The notes under the pieces were generated by a model, which made no database searches, was not told the origin of the DNA, and saw only the letters and a program-made list of their open reading frames with translations. Of a stretch of 17,985 nucleotides of DNA, positions 1 to 7,214 are shown one piece after another (within the stretch, counting starts at the first letter, position 1; each line of letters starts with the position of its first letter). The stretch is from Stephanodiscus triporus (Eukaryota; Bacillariophyta; Thalassiosirophyceae; Thalassiosirales; Thalassiosiraceae). The DNA lies in the NCBI GenBank assembly GCA_036939755.1, contig JALLAZ010000542.1:1-17985 (forward strand), read 5' to 3'. A program made the position numbers and the translations under genes.

Positions 1-343
1 GACTTCAGAGGTCCCACTTGTGGCTAAAAATTCGTTTTGCTAATTTAGCACTTTTCTATGTACTTAAGATAAGTACTGTACACACCTAATGTCTGGCCTA
101 AGGGTCGGACATGCCTAAAGTGTAACAATGGTTACATCAAGTTATGTGAACTTCTGGGCTCATGTCATTCCCATAGCCATCATGACCCGGCATTCGTCTT
201 TGGTCTGCTTGGGAGTACGCCCTTGCTCCCCCTCCCCCCCTCCCGACTTCCCTTGTCTTCCCCCCGCCCCCACCGATGGCACTGCCACCACCGCGTCTGC
301 CTCCTCCTTTTCCTCCTCTTCCTCCTCCTCGACCGCCGAAGAA
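1..343. other. Gene-free left edge
   Basis: No convincing gene is seen. There is an imperfect 8-bp hairpin at about 19-50 (GTGGCTAAA against TTTAGCAC, one bulged base) and a near-palindrome around 89-112 (ATGTCTGGCC TAA GGGTCGGACAT). From about 230 the plus strand is C/T-rich, mirroring the 3' end of the minus-strand gene that ends at 344. The short plus-strand frames here are Pro/Ser low-complexity shadows. Confidence 0.4.
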
Positions 344-962
344 TCATCTCGCCTCCCTCTCCGCTCCCGCCCCGCTGTCAGACTCGTCGAACAGCCTTGA
401 GTCTAACTTGGACATCTCGAGTCCGAATTCAACGACACCACCGCCGTTGCGATCACCGTCGTCAATGCCCGTGTTCCACGTGCTGCCCCTGCAAATGACG
501 CCAAATTCGTCGTTGTTGTCGTACGCCGTCGCCCTGCCAACGCCGTCCCTCCTCGCCATCCACTCGCCCCACATGCCCATGTCCAACGGCGGGAGGTCAT
601 CGTCGTCATCGTCGTCATCGTTGTCGTTGTTGTTGTTGTTGTTGTCATTGCCGTTGGCGTCGTTGGCATCATCGTCATCATTGTTGATGTCGTCGGTGGT
701 ACCGTCGGTCGCGACATGCCGGTAGTACGATTGCTCCCCCCCCCTGGTAGCGTAGCAGCATCCTCCTCCTCCTCCCTTGCATCGTCCTTGTCCTGGCATT
801 GTTGTCAGAGACAAGGCCACATAGGACGCATGTCCGACGGCAGCACAAGAACAGGACTATGACGCCCAGGGAGAAGAACGCCGTGAACGCGAAGCCGGTT
901 CCAATGTGTTGGATGGTTAGGGGGGGGTCGGGGGGGGGGTTGGTAGAAGTGCAGAATATCAT
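344..962 (-). pseudogene. Acidic one-pass membrane protein, frame broken at a G9 tract
   Basis: Two minus-strand frames join into one plausible protein if the G9 run (plus-strand C9 at 736-744) had eight bases. The upstream frame starts at an ATG at 962 and gives a Pro-rich stub, a hydrophobic segment (about residues 21-41, FAFTAFFSLGVIVLFLCC) and a basic Cys/Arg stretch, which is a membrane-anchor pattern. The downstream frame, ending at the TGA at 344, gives a hydrophilic tail with a long Asn/Asp run and a more complex acidic C-terminus. Codon use is coding-like in both parts. The family is not recognised. The start ATG lies in the inverted-repeat arm at 960-972, so upstream exons may have been lost or the start may be repeat-derived. 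A base-calling error in the homopolymer is as likely as a real frameshift. The first ATG and the intron status are uncertain. Confidence 0.4.
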
Positions 963-1082
963 AATCTCAACAGACCCAAATTTTGGTAGGATTGGGAAAG
1001 GATTGGGAAGATGGACAGGAATCCTACCTTGCAATCCTCTATCGTACCTACAATCCTACATCGAAAAAATGTTGAGATTATG
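960..1082. repeat. Short inverted-repeat (fold-back) element
   Basis: A perfect 13-bp inverted repeat, CATAATCTCAACA at 960-972 and its complement at 1070-1082, bounds a 123-bp unit. The interior can fold again (GGTAGGATT near 987 and AATCCTACC near 1019) and contains several AGGATTG copies. No clear target-site duplication is visible. The right end lies only 4 bp from the TAA duplication of the next MITE. It is probably a small non-autonomous element, but the superfamily cannot be assigned. Confidence 0.5.
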
Positions 1083-1089
1083 GGCCTAA

Positions 1090-1328
1090 GGGCCTGTCCA
1101 CAGGCATCGATGTTTAGTACCCTAAACAAAAATTGTACTATGATTTTGGGTATGTATGGCATACTTACATGTATGTTTTATCTATCTCTGCCCACTACGA
1201 TTCTTGAGGTGGACAGAGCAATTTTGAATAATCGTACCCCTGTTCGTAACCAAGCAAAAAAAAATAAAATCCATCATCAGCATGTATATTGGTCAGGGTA
1301 CGAAAAAGCGATGCCTGTGGACAGGCCC
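1090..1328. mobile_element. PIF/Harbinger-type MITE, 239 bp
   Basis: The ends are perfect 20-bp inverted repeats, GGGCCTGTCCACAGGCATCG at 1090-1109 and its complement at 1309-1328. A second matched block, GTACCCT (1117-1123) and AGGGTAC (1295-1301), lies exactly 7 bp inside each arm. The element is flanked by TAA at 1087-1089 and at 1329-1331. A 3-bp TWA duplication with G-rich ends is the hallmark of PIF/Harbinger elements. The interior is AT-rich and has no coding capacity, so it would need a transposase in trans. Perfect arms suggest recent activity. The arms differ from those of the coding element at 1411-3872, so that element is unlikely to be its direct parent. Confidence 0.85.
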
Positions 1329-1410
1329 TAAGAACTTTTTCTCAGTTGTTACCGGACCTGTAATATTTTGATAAGTGAGATACTTGGAGCGAGAAAGGAT
1401 TCATTATAGT

Positions 1411-1490
1411 GGGTGTCTGCCGAAATTCTTTTTTGGTTTTTGCTAGCGATAGTTCCAGATCTGGACTTGCTGAAAATCTGGTCCAGATAT
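1411..1490. repeat. Left terminal inverted repeat and subterminal motifs of the Harbinger element
   Basis: This is the outer arm at 1411-1437 followed by TAGCGAT and a CCAGATCTGG palindrome (1455-1464), then ATCTGGTCCAGAT (1477-1489). The repeated TCTGGA/TCCAGA core recurs at the other end and is a reasonable candidate for the transposase or Myb binding site; that role is inferred. Confidence 0.65.
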
Positions 1491-1622
1491 GTTTCGTTCG
1501 AATTCTTGTGCGGTAAATAAAATTGAGCTTTTTTATTTTTTTTGTTGGTAGTAGGATACTAATTCTTTCATATGTGAGGACACACCCCATCCAAAAGAAC
1601 CTCGCCATCACTCAACAACGCC

Positions 1623-2840
1623 ATGGCCGCAATATTGCATCCTTGGCAGAGGAGGATGATAAAAGTTCTGATGGCACTGGTCGTATTGGCATGCTACCAC
1701 AACAGTCTTCGTGTTCGCTCCTACCTGCTTCGTGCTGCTTTGGTCCCGCCTTCTCTCTCACCGTGGCGTAAATTATACGACGAGGGAGACTCGTCGTCTT
1801 TCCTCCACGTCACCGGTCTAACGCGAGAGGCTTTCGACAGCCTTCTCTATGTCGTTATACCTCCTGGCCACAGTCTTCGGAAGCGACGCAGGGGGAGGCC
1901 ATGGTCACTACCGCCGGATGGGATGTTGGGACTGTTGCTGTGTTATCTGGGTAGCCAGATGACGATTAAATGGCTGTGTTTGATTTTTGGCATCACCCCC
2001 TCACCATGCTCTCGTATTCTCAAAAAAATTCTTCGTATGACGGTGAAGCGTTTGCGCTATCATCCGCTTGCGCGGATTAGCTTCCCCGACGAGCATCAGA
2101 TGCGGGTGTATGCAGACATGATAAAAAAACGCGAACCTACTATTGACAACGTCATCGGTTTTATGGATGGACTCGGGCTCGCAACCGAGATGACCAGCGA
2201 AAGAATTGAGCAGAATGCATATTATTGCGGATATGATTGTGACACGATGGTGAACAACGTATTAGTATTCGGTCCCGATGGCAAAGTATTTTTGTGTGCA
2301 ATAAATTTTCCAGGGAGCTGGTCTGATGCGTCACTCACAACACATTTTTTCGCGCATATTAGAGAGCGGATAGGCGATTATAAAATTTGTGTTGATCAGG
2401 GGTTCCCGCGGAGTGGTGATGCAACTGGAATACTTGTTGGCCCAATTCCCGAAAGGAGCGCACGTCGCTTGCACTCCCTGGTGAGGGACAACATGATCCG
2501 TCTTTCGAATGTGTACACTTCCCTCAGGCAGGCAAGTGAGTGGGGAATGCGTGGATTGCAGGGGACATTTCCGCGCTGCAAAAAACGGTTGCCATCCGAC
2601 AAAGAAAAGCGTCGTCGGGTAATTGAGTGCATAATTTTAGTGCACAATTTCAGAACGGAGTTAGTTGGACAGAATCAGATATCGGAAGTATTTGGGCCTG
2701 AGTACGAGCGCGTGGTTAACATACATGGTTACGACAGAATTCGTCAGTACTATCTTCAGCCTGGTGAATATGAGACGGATGATGAAGCAGAGCTGATTGA
2801 GGAGAATTTCGGCAACGAGGCAGAGGATAACGATTTTTAG
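1623..2840 (+). CDS. PIF/Harbinger DDE transposase
   Basis: The protein is 405 aa from the ATG at 1623 to TAG, in one exon, close to the usual length for Harbinger transposases. It would cut and join transposon ends in the nucleus. It shows a typical LTREAFDSLL segment (66-75), a basic RKRRRGRPW stretch with an AT-hook-like RGRP core (about 86-94), and a helix-turn-helix-like segment (about 100-140). The DDE_Tnp_4-like catalytic domain follows, with D182 (FMDGLG), D258 (DQGFP) and E306 (SEWGMRGLQG). All three acidic residues are present and no stop or frameshift interrupts the gene, so it may be active. It ends in an acidic tail. It converges on the Myb-like gene with 82 bp between stops. Assignment rests on the triad context, the partner gene and the terminal repeats. 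Confidence 0.9.
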   Translation: MAAILHPWQRRMIKVLMALVVLACYHNSLRVRSYLLRAALVPPSLSPWRKLYDEGDSSSFLHVTGLTREAFDSLLYVVIPPGHSLRKRRRGRPWSLPPDGMLGLLLCYLGSQMTIKWLCLIFGITPSPCSRILKKILRMTVKRLRYHPLARISFPDEHQMRVYADMIKKREPTIDNVIGFMDGLGLATEMTSERIEQNAYYCGYDCDTMVNNVLVFGPDGKVFLCAINFPGSWSDASLTTHFFAHIRERIGDYKICVDQGFPRSGDATGILVGPIPERSARRLHSLVRDNMIRLSNVYTSLRQASEWGMRGLQGTFPRCKKRLPSDKEKRRRVIECIILVHNFRTELVGQNQISEVFGPEYERVVNIHGYDRIRQYYLQPGEYETDDEAELIEENFGNEAEDNDF

Positions 2841-2922
2841 GGGCTAGTCATATAAAAGGGGACGGCTAGCATAGGGTGGTTTGATTGATTAACATTGTTA
2901 TAATTATAATTCTAATTTCCTA

Positions 2923-3657
2923 CTAGTCATCATCAGAACTCTCGTCCTCCACATCACTCTCGCCCTTCTTACGCTTTTTTTTCTTGGCAAGCGACTTCGC
3001 TATCTGGCGAAGATACTTCTCGCTCGTCTCCGCACGTTTGTCAATTGCAGCCATTTGCATCTGCATCTGTTGTTGACTGCTACCAAATGCAGCAGGCACA
3101 GACTGTGGGCGAGGACGACCCGCGTCGTCAACTACAGTCGTTTGACTGTTCGCCGCTGCGATCTCTTCCTCGTCCTCGCCGCTATTATTGAACTGAACAA
3201 ACTCAACTGGGGAACCACCCTCAGCATCGCCGCCACGACCGGTTGCTGCACGACTGTCACCACCTCCCCCCGCTGCCGCATCAACCTCGGACACAATGCT
3301 CGAACCATTCGAACTATCATCACCAGAGTGCTTCGACTCCGCAGACTCGACTCCCAAAATTGCCGCGCTCGCCGCATCCTGAATGAGACGCTCAATCGCG
3401 ATGCACCGATAAATACGGTCTGTTTTTGCTCCTGGCTTACCTGTCGGCTTCATCATGCGGTTACATAGTTTTTTGTTCCAGTTGTCGCGAAGGTCCTCCC
3501 CTCGGCGAAGAGTAGGCTCGTTAGCCTCTCTCTGATACTCAACGGCAACCTCTCTCCATGCCTCCAGGCCGCGGGGGAGATGCCTCTCGACGATCCCAAT
3601 GAGGATGTCATTTTTGTAGTTGGGCACACCCCCAGCACGTCCGCCACGACCTCCCCT
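2923..3657 (-). CDS. Myb/SANT-like DNA-binding protein of the Harbinger element; start unresolved
   Basis: This is the second Harbinger protein. In known elements it binds subterminal DNA and helps bring the transposase to the nucleus and the ends. The domain starts near NYKNDILIGIVERHLP (minus, about 3620) and continues through EAWREVAVEYQ, LRRGEDLRDNWNKKL and the conserved KPTGKP turn, which is the usual Myb/SANT-like signature. A Ser/Asp/Gly linker follows, then a Gln/Met stretch (QQQMQMQM), a coiled-coil-like helix, a KKKKRKK nuclear localisation signal and an acidic tail, ending at TAG (2923). The frame is open to about 3819 but has no in-frame ATG before the MM inside the domain near 3450. 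An ATG near 3675 is one frame off. The start could be non-AUG, spliced, or lost by an indel; the upstream limit given is approximate. Confidence 0.75.
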   Translation of the reverse strand, partial: RGGRGGRAGGVPNYKNDILIGIVERHLPRGLEAWREVAVEYQREANEPTLRRGEDLRDNWNKKLCNRMMKPTGKPGAKTDRIYRCIAIERLIQDAASAAILGVESAESKHSGDDSSNGSSIVSEVDAAAGGGGDSRAATGRGGDAEGGSPVEFVQFNNSGEDEEEIAAANSQTTVVDDAGRPRPQSVPAAFGSSQQQMQMQMAAIDKRAETSEKYLRQIAKSLAKKKKRKKGESDVEDESSDDD

Positions 3658-3682
3658 GACCTCTGAATCGGCATAGGGGGAA

Positions 3683-3872
3683 ATCTGGATCGAGATCTGG
3701 CCGAGAAGAAAAAACAAAAAAAAATCTGGATCGGTTGGCCGGCCAACCGTTCCAGATTTTACAAAAAACAGGCCTTGTAATCGATCTGGACTCGCTAAAA
3801 AACGAACTCTGGAACGCAATTCTCGCTAAGAAAACAAAAAAAACACCAAAAAACTAATTACGGCAGGCACCC
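3683..3872. repeat. Right terminal inverted repeat and subterminal motifs of the Harbinger element
   Basis: It contains repeated ATCTGGA or TCCAGAT cores (about 3683, 3693, 3724, 3750, 3784 and 3808) and ends in the arm at 3845-3872. The 5' part of the Myb frame reads into this block without an ATG, so that stretch is more likely terminal repeat than coding sequence. Confidence 0.6.
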
Positions 3873-4142
3873 ATTAGGTGTAACAGATCCCTGCGCAAGA
3901 GGAGGTGAGAGAGAGAGAATAGAAGTTGCGTTCTCTTTTTTTTTTCGTCCGTGACGTGAGTTTGACGACGAAAAGGCGAACGTATTTCGCCGGTCTGTCT
4001 AGCACCAAAACTTACTTCCACGTGGATGGAACTCACGGACGGAGTGTGTAAAGAGTGAAAAGTTCAGGCCGTGATCCTCATGTTTTATTTCGGTATTTTT
4101 AAATTGCCACGCGCAACCAACCAACCCCGACAACCGACAGCC
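3873..4142 (+). promoter_or_regulatory. NDK promoter and leader with CRE-like and G-box motifs
   Basis: The 270 bp between the transposon end and the NDK start include a GA-repeat (about 3905-3920), a poly-T run, TGACGT (3952-3957) and CCACGTGG (4018-4025). TGACGT is the core of cAMP/CO2-responsive elements described in diatoms, and CACGTG is a bHLH/bZIP G-box. Both are short motifs and may be chance. An in-frame upstream ATG lies at 4080. Confidence 0.35.
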
Positions 4143-4788
4143 ATGGAGCGCACCTACATCATGATCAAGCCCGACGGCGTCCAACGCGGACTGATCGGGG
4201 AAATCATCATGCGATTCGAGAGGAAGGGATACAAGCTAATCGCCATGAAGCTCACCGCGCCCGGCAAGGCGCACATGGAGACGCACTACGAGGACCTGTC
4301 TGGGAAGAAGTTCTTCCCGGGCCTCATCGAGTACATGACGTCGGGACCCGTGTGTGAGTGAGCGGACGACTTTTTTACCCGCCTTTTCCCCCCGGCTCGA
4401 ATGCTTCGATGTATATTATTATATCTCATCGAATAATTGTATAGTACGATAGCGGTGGGGAAGGGGAACTGCTCTTTTCTCAAAGATATTAAACCTCGAC
4501 CTTCCCCCCCCACCCCCCCTCCCGACGCTCTTTTCCCTTTTAACCGTCGCAGGCGCGATGGTCTGGGAGGGCGCGAACGTCGTCAAGGAGGGTCGCAAGA
4601 TGCTAGGCGCGACCATGCCCTCCGAGAGCGCTTGCGGGACCATCCGCGGCGACTTTTGCATCGAGGTGGGGAGGAACGTTTGCCACGGTAGCGACTCCGT
4701 CGACAGCGCCGAGAAGGAGATCGCCCTGTGGTTCCCGGAGGGCGTGTGCGCGTGGGATAGCTGCGAGGGGAAATGGGTGTACGAGTGA
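4143..4788 (+). CDS. NDK: Nucleoside diphosphate kinase, two exons
   Basis: It transfers the gamma-phosphate from ATP to other (d)NDPs through a phospho-histidine. Exons are 4143-4353 and 4553-4788. The 199-bp intron (GTGAGT...CGTCGCAG) splits a Cys codon. The product is 148 aa, the normal length for a cytosolic hexameric NDK. It starts [20 protein letters not shown] and carries SGPV-C-AMVWEG across the splice, then [15 protein letters not shown] and the active-site [10 protein letters not shown] with H115, ending at KWVYE. The position after SGPV is usually Val and is Cys71 here. The start was chosen by family alignment. An in-frame ATG at 4080 would add 21 residues ([11 protein letters not shown]...) and could give an alternative N-terminus. 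Confidence 0.95.
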
Positions 4789-5175
4789 AGGAGAGGAGGG
4801 ACGCGTCTGGCTCTCTTGTGATGCTTGCTGGTGTTAGTAGTTACGGATCCGACCTAAGAATTGCTTACTAAGATATTTGAACGTCATTACTTACAGCTCG
4901 CGAATACTTATACATGGAGGAGGAGCTGCGGCATCGTCGTCCGTCGCCGGAGAAAGGGGGAGGGGGCGGGAGGGCGGGGGATGATGACTCCGCCGGATGC
5001 AGGGCTGTGGTCATCGGCCTCGGATTGCTGTGTGCGGAAGTTGCTGGATTTGGCACAAGTTCCAGAGGGCTCCAAAAACCCTAAGTAAATCCGAAGGATC
5101 TTGTATTTATATCGTGTATCGTACGTGTTACAAACTAAACAGATTTGTTGATGCTTCCCATCCCATTCCCAGGCG
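4789..5175. other. Intergenic region, likely 5' leader of the hydrolase gene
   Basis: There are 387 bp between NDK and the hydrolase. The sequence TTCCCAG just before the GCG-ATG of the hydrolase looks like a splice acceptor, and CTAA-GTAAAT near 5085 like a donor, so a 5'-UTR intron of about 88 bp is possible. Coding read-through from that upstream exon is excluded because the matching phase ends in TAA. A G-rich tract lies at 4955-4980. Confidence 0.35.
4914..5084 (+). CDS. Short ORF (56 aa), possible upstream ORF or small protein
   Basis: An ATG at 4914 opens a 56-residue frame ending at TAA. It begins MEEELRHRRP, has a Gly-rich linker, then a hydrophobic stretch AVVIGLGLLCAEVAGFG. It is preceded by a pyrimidine/acceptor-like TTACTTACAG (4888-4897). 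No family is recognised. It could be a uORF in the leader of the hydrolase gene, a small membrane peptide, or chance in GC-rich sequence. Confidence 0.2.
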   Translation: MEEELRHRRPSPEKGGGGGRAGDDDSAGCRAVVIGLGLLCAEVAGFGTSSRGLQKP

Positions 5176-6546
5176 ATGGCAGCAACAGCAACAGCTGCAT
5201 CCACTCCTAAATCCCTCTCGATAGTCCTCGCGATAGCATCCGCCGCCGCTTTCATAGTCAGCGCGCTCGTCGTGCCGGAAGTCGGCCATCATCGTCGACC
5301 GTCGTCGTTGTCATCGTCGTCGTCGTTGTCGTTGTCGTTGTTGTCGTCGTCGTCCTTGTCGTCCTCGTTTTCTTTATCGGCTGCGGCGGGTACGGGCGAG
5401 CTGGAGGGGGCAGCCGTCCTGCCCCTTGAGACAGAGATGACGACGTCCGACGCGACGATGCCCGCGCCGAAGAACGACGACGAGCACGAGGACGAGCGCG
5501 AGGCTGCGGTCGGATCGGACGGACGGCCAGGCGGCGGCATAAGCGTCGCATTCCTGGGCAACTCGATCCTGTACTACAACGACTGTCCGCGCTTCCTCGT
5601 CAATCTCGGGAGTGGATCGATAACGCGTCAGGATTCCTGCCTTCGCGGAGGCGCGAGCCTGCCGTCGCTGTGGGAGGACGGCAACGGGATGGGACGGAAA
5701 TTCGCGACTAGGAACGCGATCGTCGACGTCGGGGACGACACGACGGCGGGGGGGGACGTCGCGTACGACGTGGGCAAGCCCACGGTCCTCGCCCTGCTGT
5801 CGGGACGCGACGACGACGACGACGCCGGCGAAGTCGCAGACGGCGCCGGGGATGTCGGGAAAGAAAAAAGAAGATGGGACTTCGTCGTCCTGAACGATCA
5901 CACGCAAGGACCCGCGCGCATCGAGAGCCGAAATGCGACGCGCGACGCGCTCCTTCGATGGTACGTCCCGCTCTTCTCGCGATATCGCGCGACTCCCGTC
6001 ATCGTCGAGACCGCCGCCTATCGATATCCGGGCATACGCGGCTCGGAGGACTTGGGATCCAATCCCCGCGAATTTCAAGAGCGCGTCCGCGAGGGGGTGG
6101 CGTCGTACGTGGAGACGCTCCGATCCGGCCTGCCGGTACGGGACGGGTCGATCGCGGCGCCGAGGATGGCGCCCGTGGGGACCGCGTATTTGCGCGTGCA
6201 CGACGACGATCGCGAATTGTGGGAGGGATTGTTCGACCCGTACGACAACTTCCATCCGAGTCCGTCGGGAACGTTCTTGCAGGGATGCGTGTTGCACTGG
6301 ACGATCTTCGGATACGCGCCGTCGTTGCCGCGGACGGAGGAGGAAATCGCGCATCTGTGGGGGGATGCCAGGGTGATGCACGATGTCAGGAACGGTGAAA
6401 TCGGACCCCCCCTGCCGAGTTTGAAGTCGGCGGAATATTTGTGGAACGTCGCCAGGGAAATATGTTCGCCTACCGAGGGGAGAATACAAAATGGGGCCAA
6501 GCCGTCCAACGAATCCAGAGGCAAACTAAAACCCTCTGGCACATGA
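5176..6546 (+). CDS. SGNH/GDSL-type hydrolase, signal-anchored, intronless
   Basis: The protein is 456 aa. The N-terminus has a hydrophobic segment (about 14-33, SLSIVLAIASAAAFIVSALV), a signal peptide or anchor, so it probably acts in the secretory pathway or outside the cell. A Ser-rich tract (about 43-70) encoded by TCG/TCA repeats and an acidic linker follow. The catalytic region has block I FLGNSILYYND (S130, GNS in place of GDS), a Gly block CLRGGAS, block III VLNDHTQG (N240) and block V DNFHPS (D357 and H360). Together these form the SGNH Ser-Gly-Asn-His set. An Asp-rich insert sits just before block III. Such enzymes are esterases, lipases or carbohydrate deacetylases; the substrate cannot be read from the sequence. 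It is convergent with the KH-protein gene downstream. Confidence 0.75.
   Translation: MAATATAASTPKSLSIVLAIASAAAFIVSALVVPEVGHHRRPSSLSSSSSLSLSLLSSSSLSSSFSLSAAAGTGELEGAAVLPLETEMTTSDATMPAPKNDDEHEDEREAAVGSDGRPGGGISVAFLGNSILYYNDCPRFLVNLGSGSITRQDSCLRGGASLPSLWEDGNGMGRKFATRNAIVDVGDDTTAGGDVAYDVGKPTVLALLSGRDDDDDAGEVADGAGDVGKEKRRWDFVVLNDHTQGPARIESRNATRDALLRWYVPLFSRYRATPVIVETAAYRYPGIRGSEDLGSNPREFQERVREGVASYVETLRSGLPVRDGSIAAPRMAPVGTAYLRVHDDDRELWEGLFDPYDNFHPSPSGTFLQGCVLHWTIFGYAPSLPRTEEEIAHLWGDARVMHDVRNGEIGPPLPSLKSAEYLWNVAREICSPTEGRIQNGAKPSNESRGKLKPSGT
5302..5372. repeat. TCG/TTG trinucleotide microsatellite inside the hydrolase gene
   Basis: An imperfect (TCG/TTG/TCA) repeat encodes the Ser/Leu tract after the signal segment. 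The trinucleotide period keeps the frame under length change. Similar Asp/Asn-coding arrays occur at about 598-695 and 17575-17602. Confidence 0.7.
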
Positions 6547-7214
6547 GCCCCGTGGTAGCGAAATAATTCTAAATGAAATCGAAATATAATCGAAGTATAA
6601 TCGACGTGAGGAGAGACTGATATCCGAACCACCCAATCGTTTGAATGCGGACGAAGGGCCCTTCTCACACCGCTTGGAATGACATCGGGATCAAATCTGG
6701 CGAAGAAAGAGAATATTGCCCGCCTTTCCTGCAACCGAGATTCACGGACAAATGAGGTGCACACGTACAACATGGTCACGCTCTGAGCAAAACGAGTACG
6801 GGTTGTTTTTACTTATTACAGTAACGACAGTTATGCTTCGTGGCGTCATGGGTAAAAAGTAATGCAAATTTTAACAAGAAATGATGAAGTATTGTTTACC
6901 GTATCTCCTCCTTTCCCCGCTACCGCTTATGTAATGCCCCCAACCTTACTTAATGAAGAGACGAGGCTAAGACGCGATACAATGCAATTCATATTCTCAA
7001 ATATATAATACATCACACCACGAGATTAAAGTTCACACGAAACCATACGAGAAAAGATGATAACAACATCGCACCGAGGGAAGATCTTTCTGTCAAAATC
7101 AAGGACGAAAAGTTTCACGATGTCGCTCCCTTCGACGGTGAATTTTTTTTCTCACAAACGTTCCATGTTTCATTGAACTTGCCTTTCCCCTTCCCCCACC
7201 TCTCCCGCTTCTTT
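6547..7214. other. Convergent intergenic region, 668 bp
   Basis: This region holds the 3' flanks of the hydrolase (+) and the KH protein (-). It is AT-richer than the flanking genes and has no coding-like frame. No tRNA-like cloverleaf, transposon end or strong hairpin was seen. The minus-strand frame crossing 6075-6779 is an antisense shadow of the hydrolase. Confidence 0.5.

Larger units (their letters stand above)
1411..3872. mobile_element. Two-gene PIF/Harbinger DNA transposon
   Basis: The 2462-bp unit contains a DDE transposase (+) and a convergent Myb/SANT-like gene (-), the standard two-protein Harbinger layout. The ends match over about 27 bp: left 1411-1437 (GGGTGTCTGCCGAAATT then T6GGT) and right 3845-3872 on the minus strand (GGGTGCCTGCCGTAATT then T6GGT). 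Two substitutions are clear, plus a small gap. Looser similarity continues inward (TAGCGA, GTTCCAGA). A direct repeat GATCTGGACTYGCT occurs at 1458-1471 and 3783-3796, and further ATCTGGA copies lie at 3683-3730. The 3-bp duplication cannot be fixed: ATTA flanks both ends (1403-1406, 3873-3876) but at unequal distances, and TAG is an alternative. Confidence 0.8.

Noticed and set aside
403..717. Thr/Met-rich minus-strand frame over the trinucleotide array
   Set aside because: It is the third reading of a GAC/AAC microsatellite; the Asp/Asn frame has better flanking sequence.
5374..6489. Long minus-strand frame (371 codons) opposite the hydrolase
   Set aside because: It is an antisense shadow caused by GC-rich codons; the translation is Arg/Val-rich without motifs, and the plus strand has the SGNH blocks.
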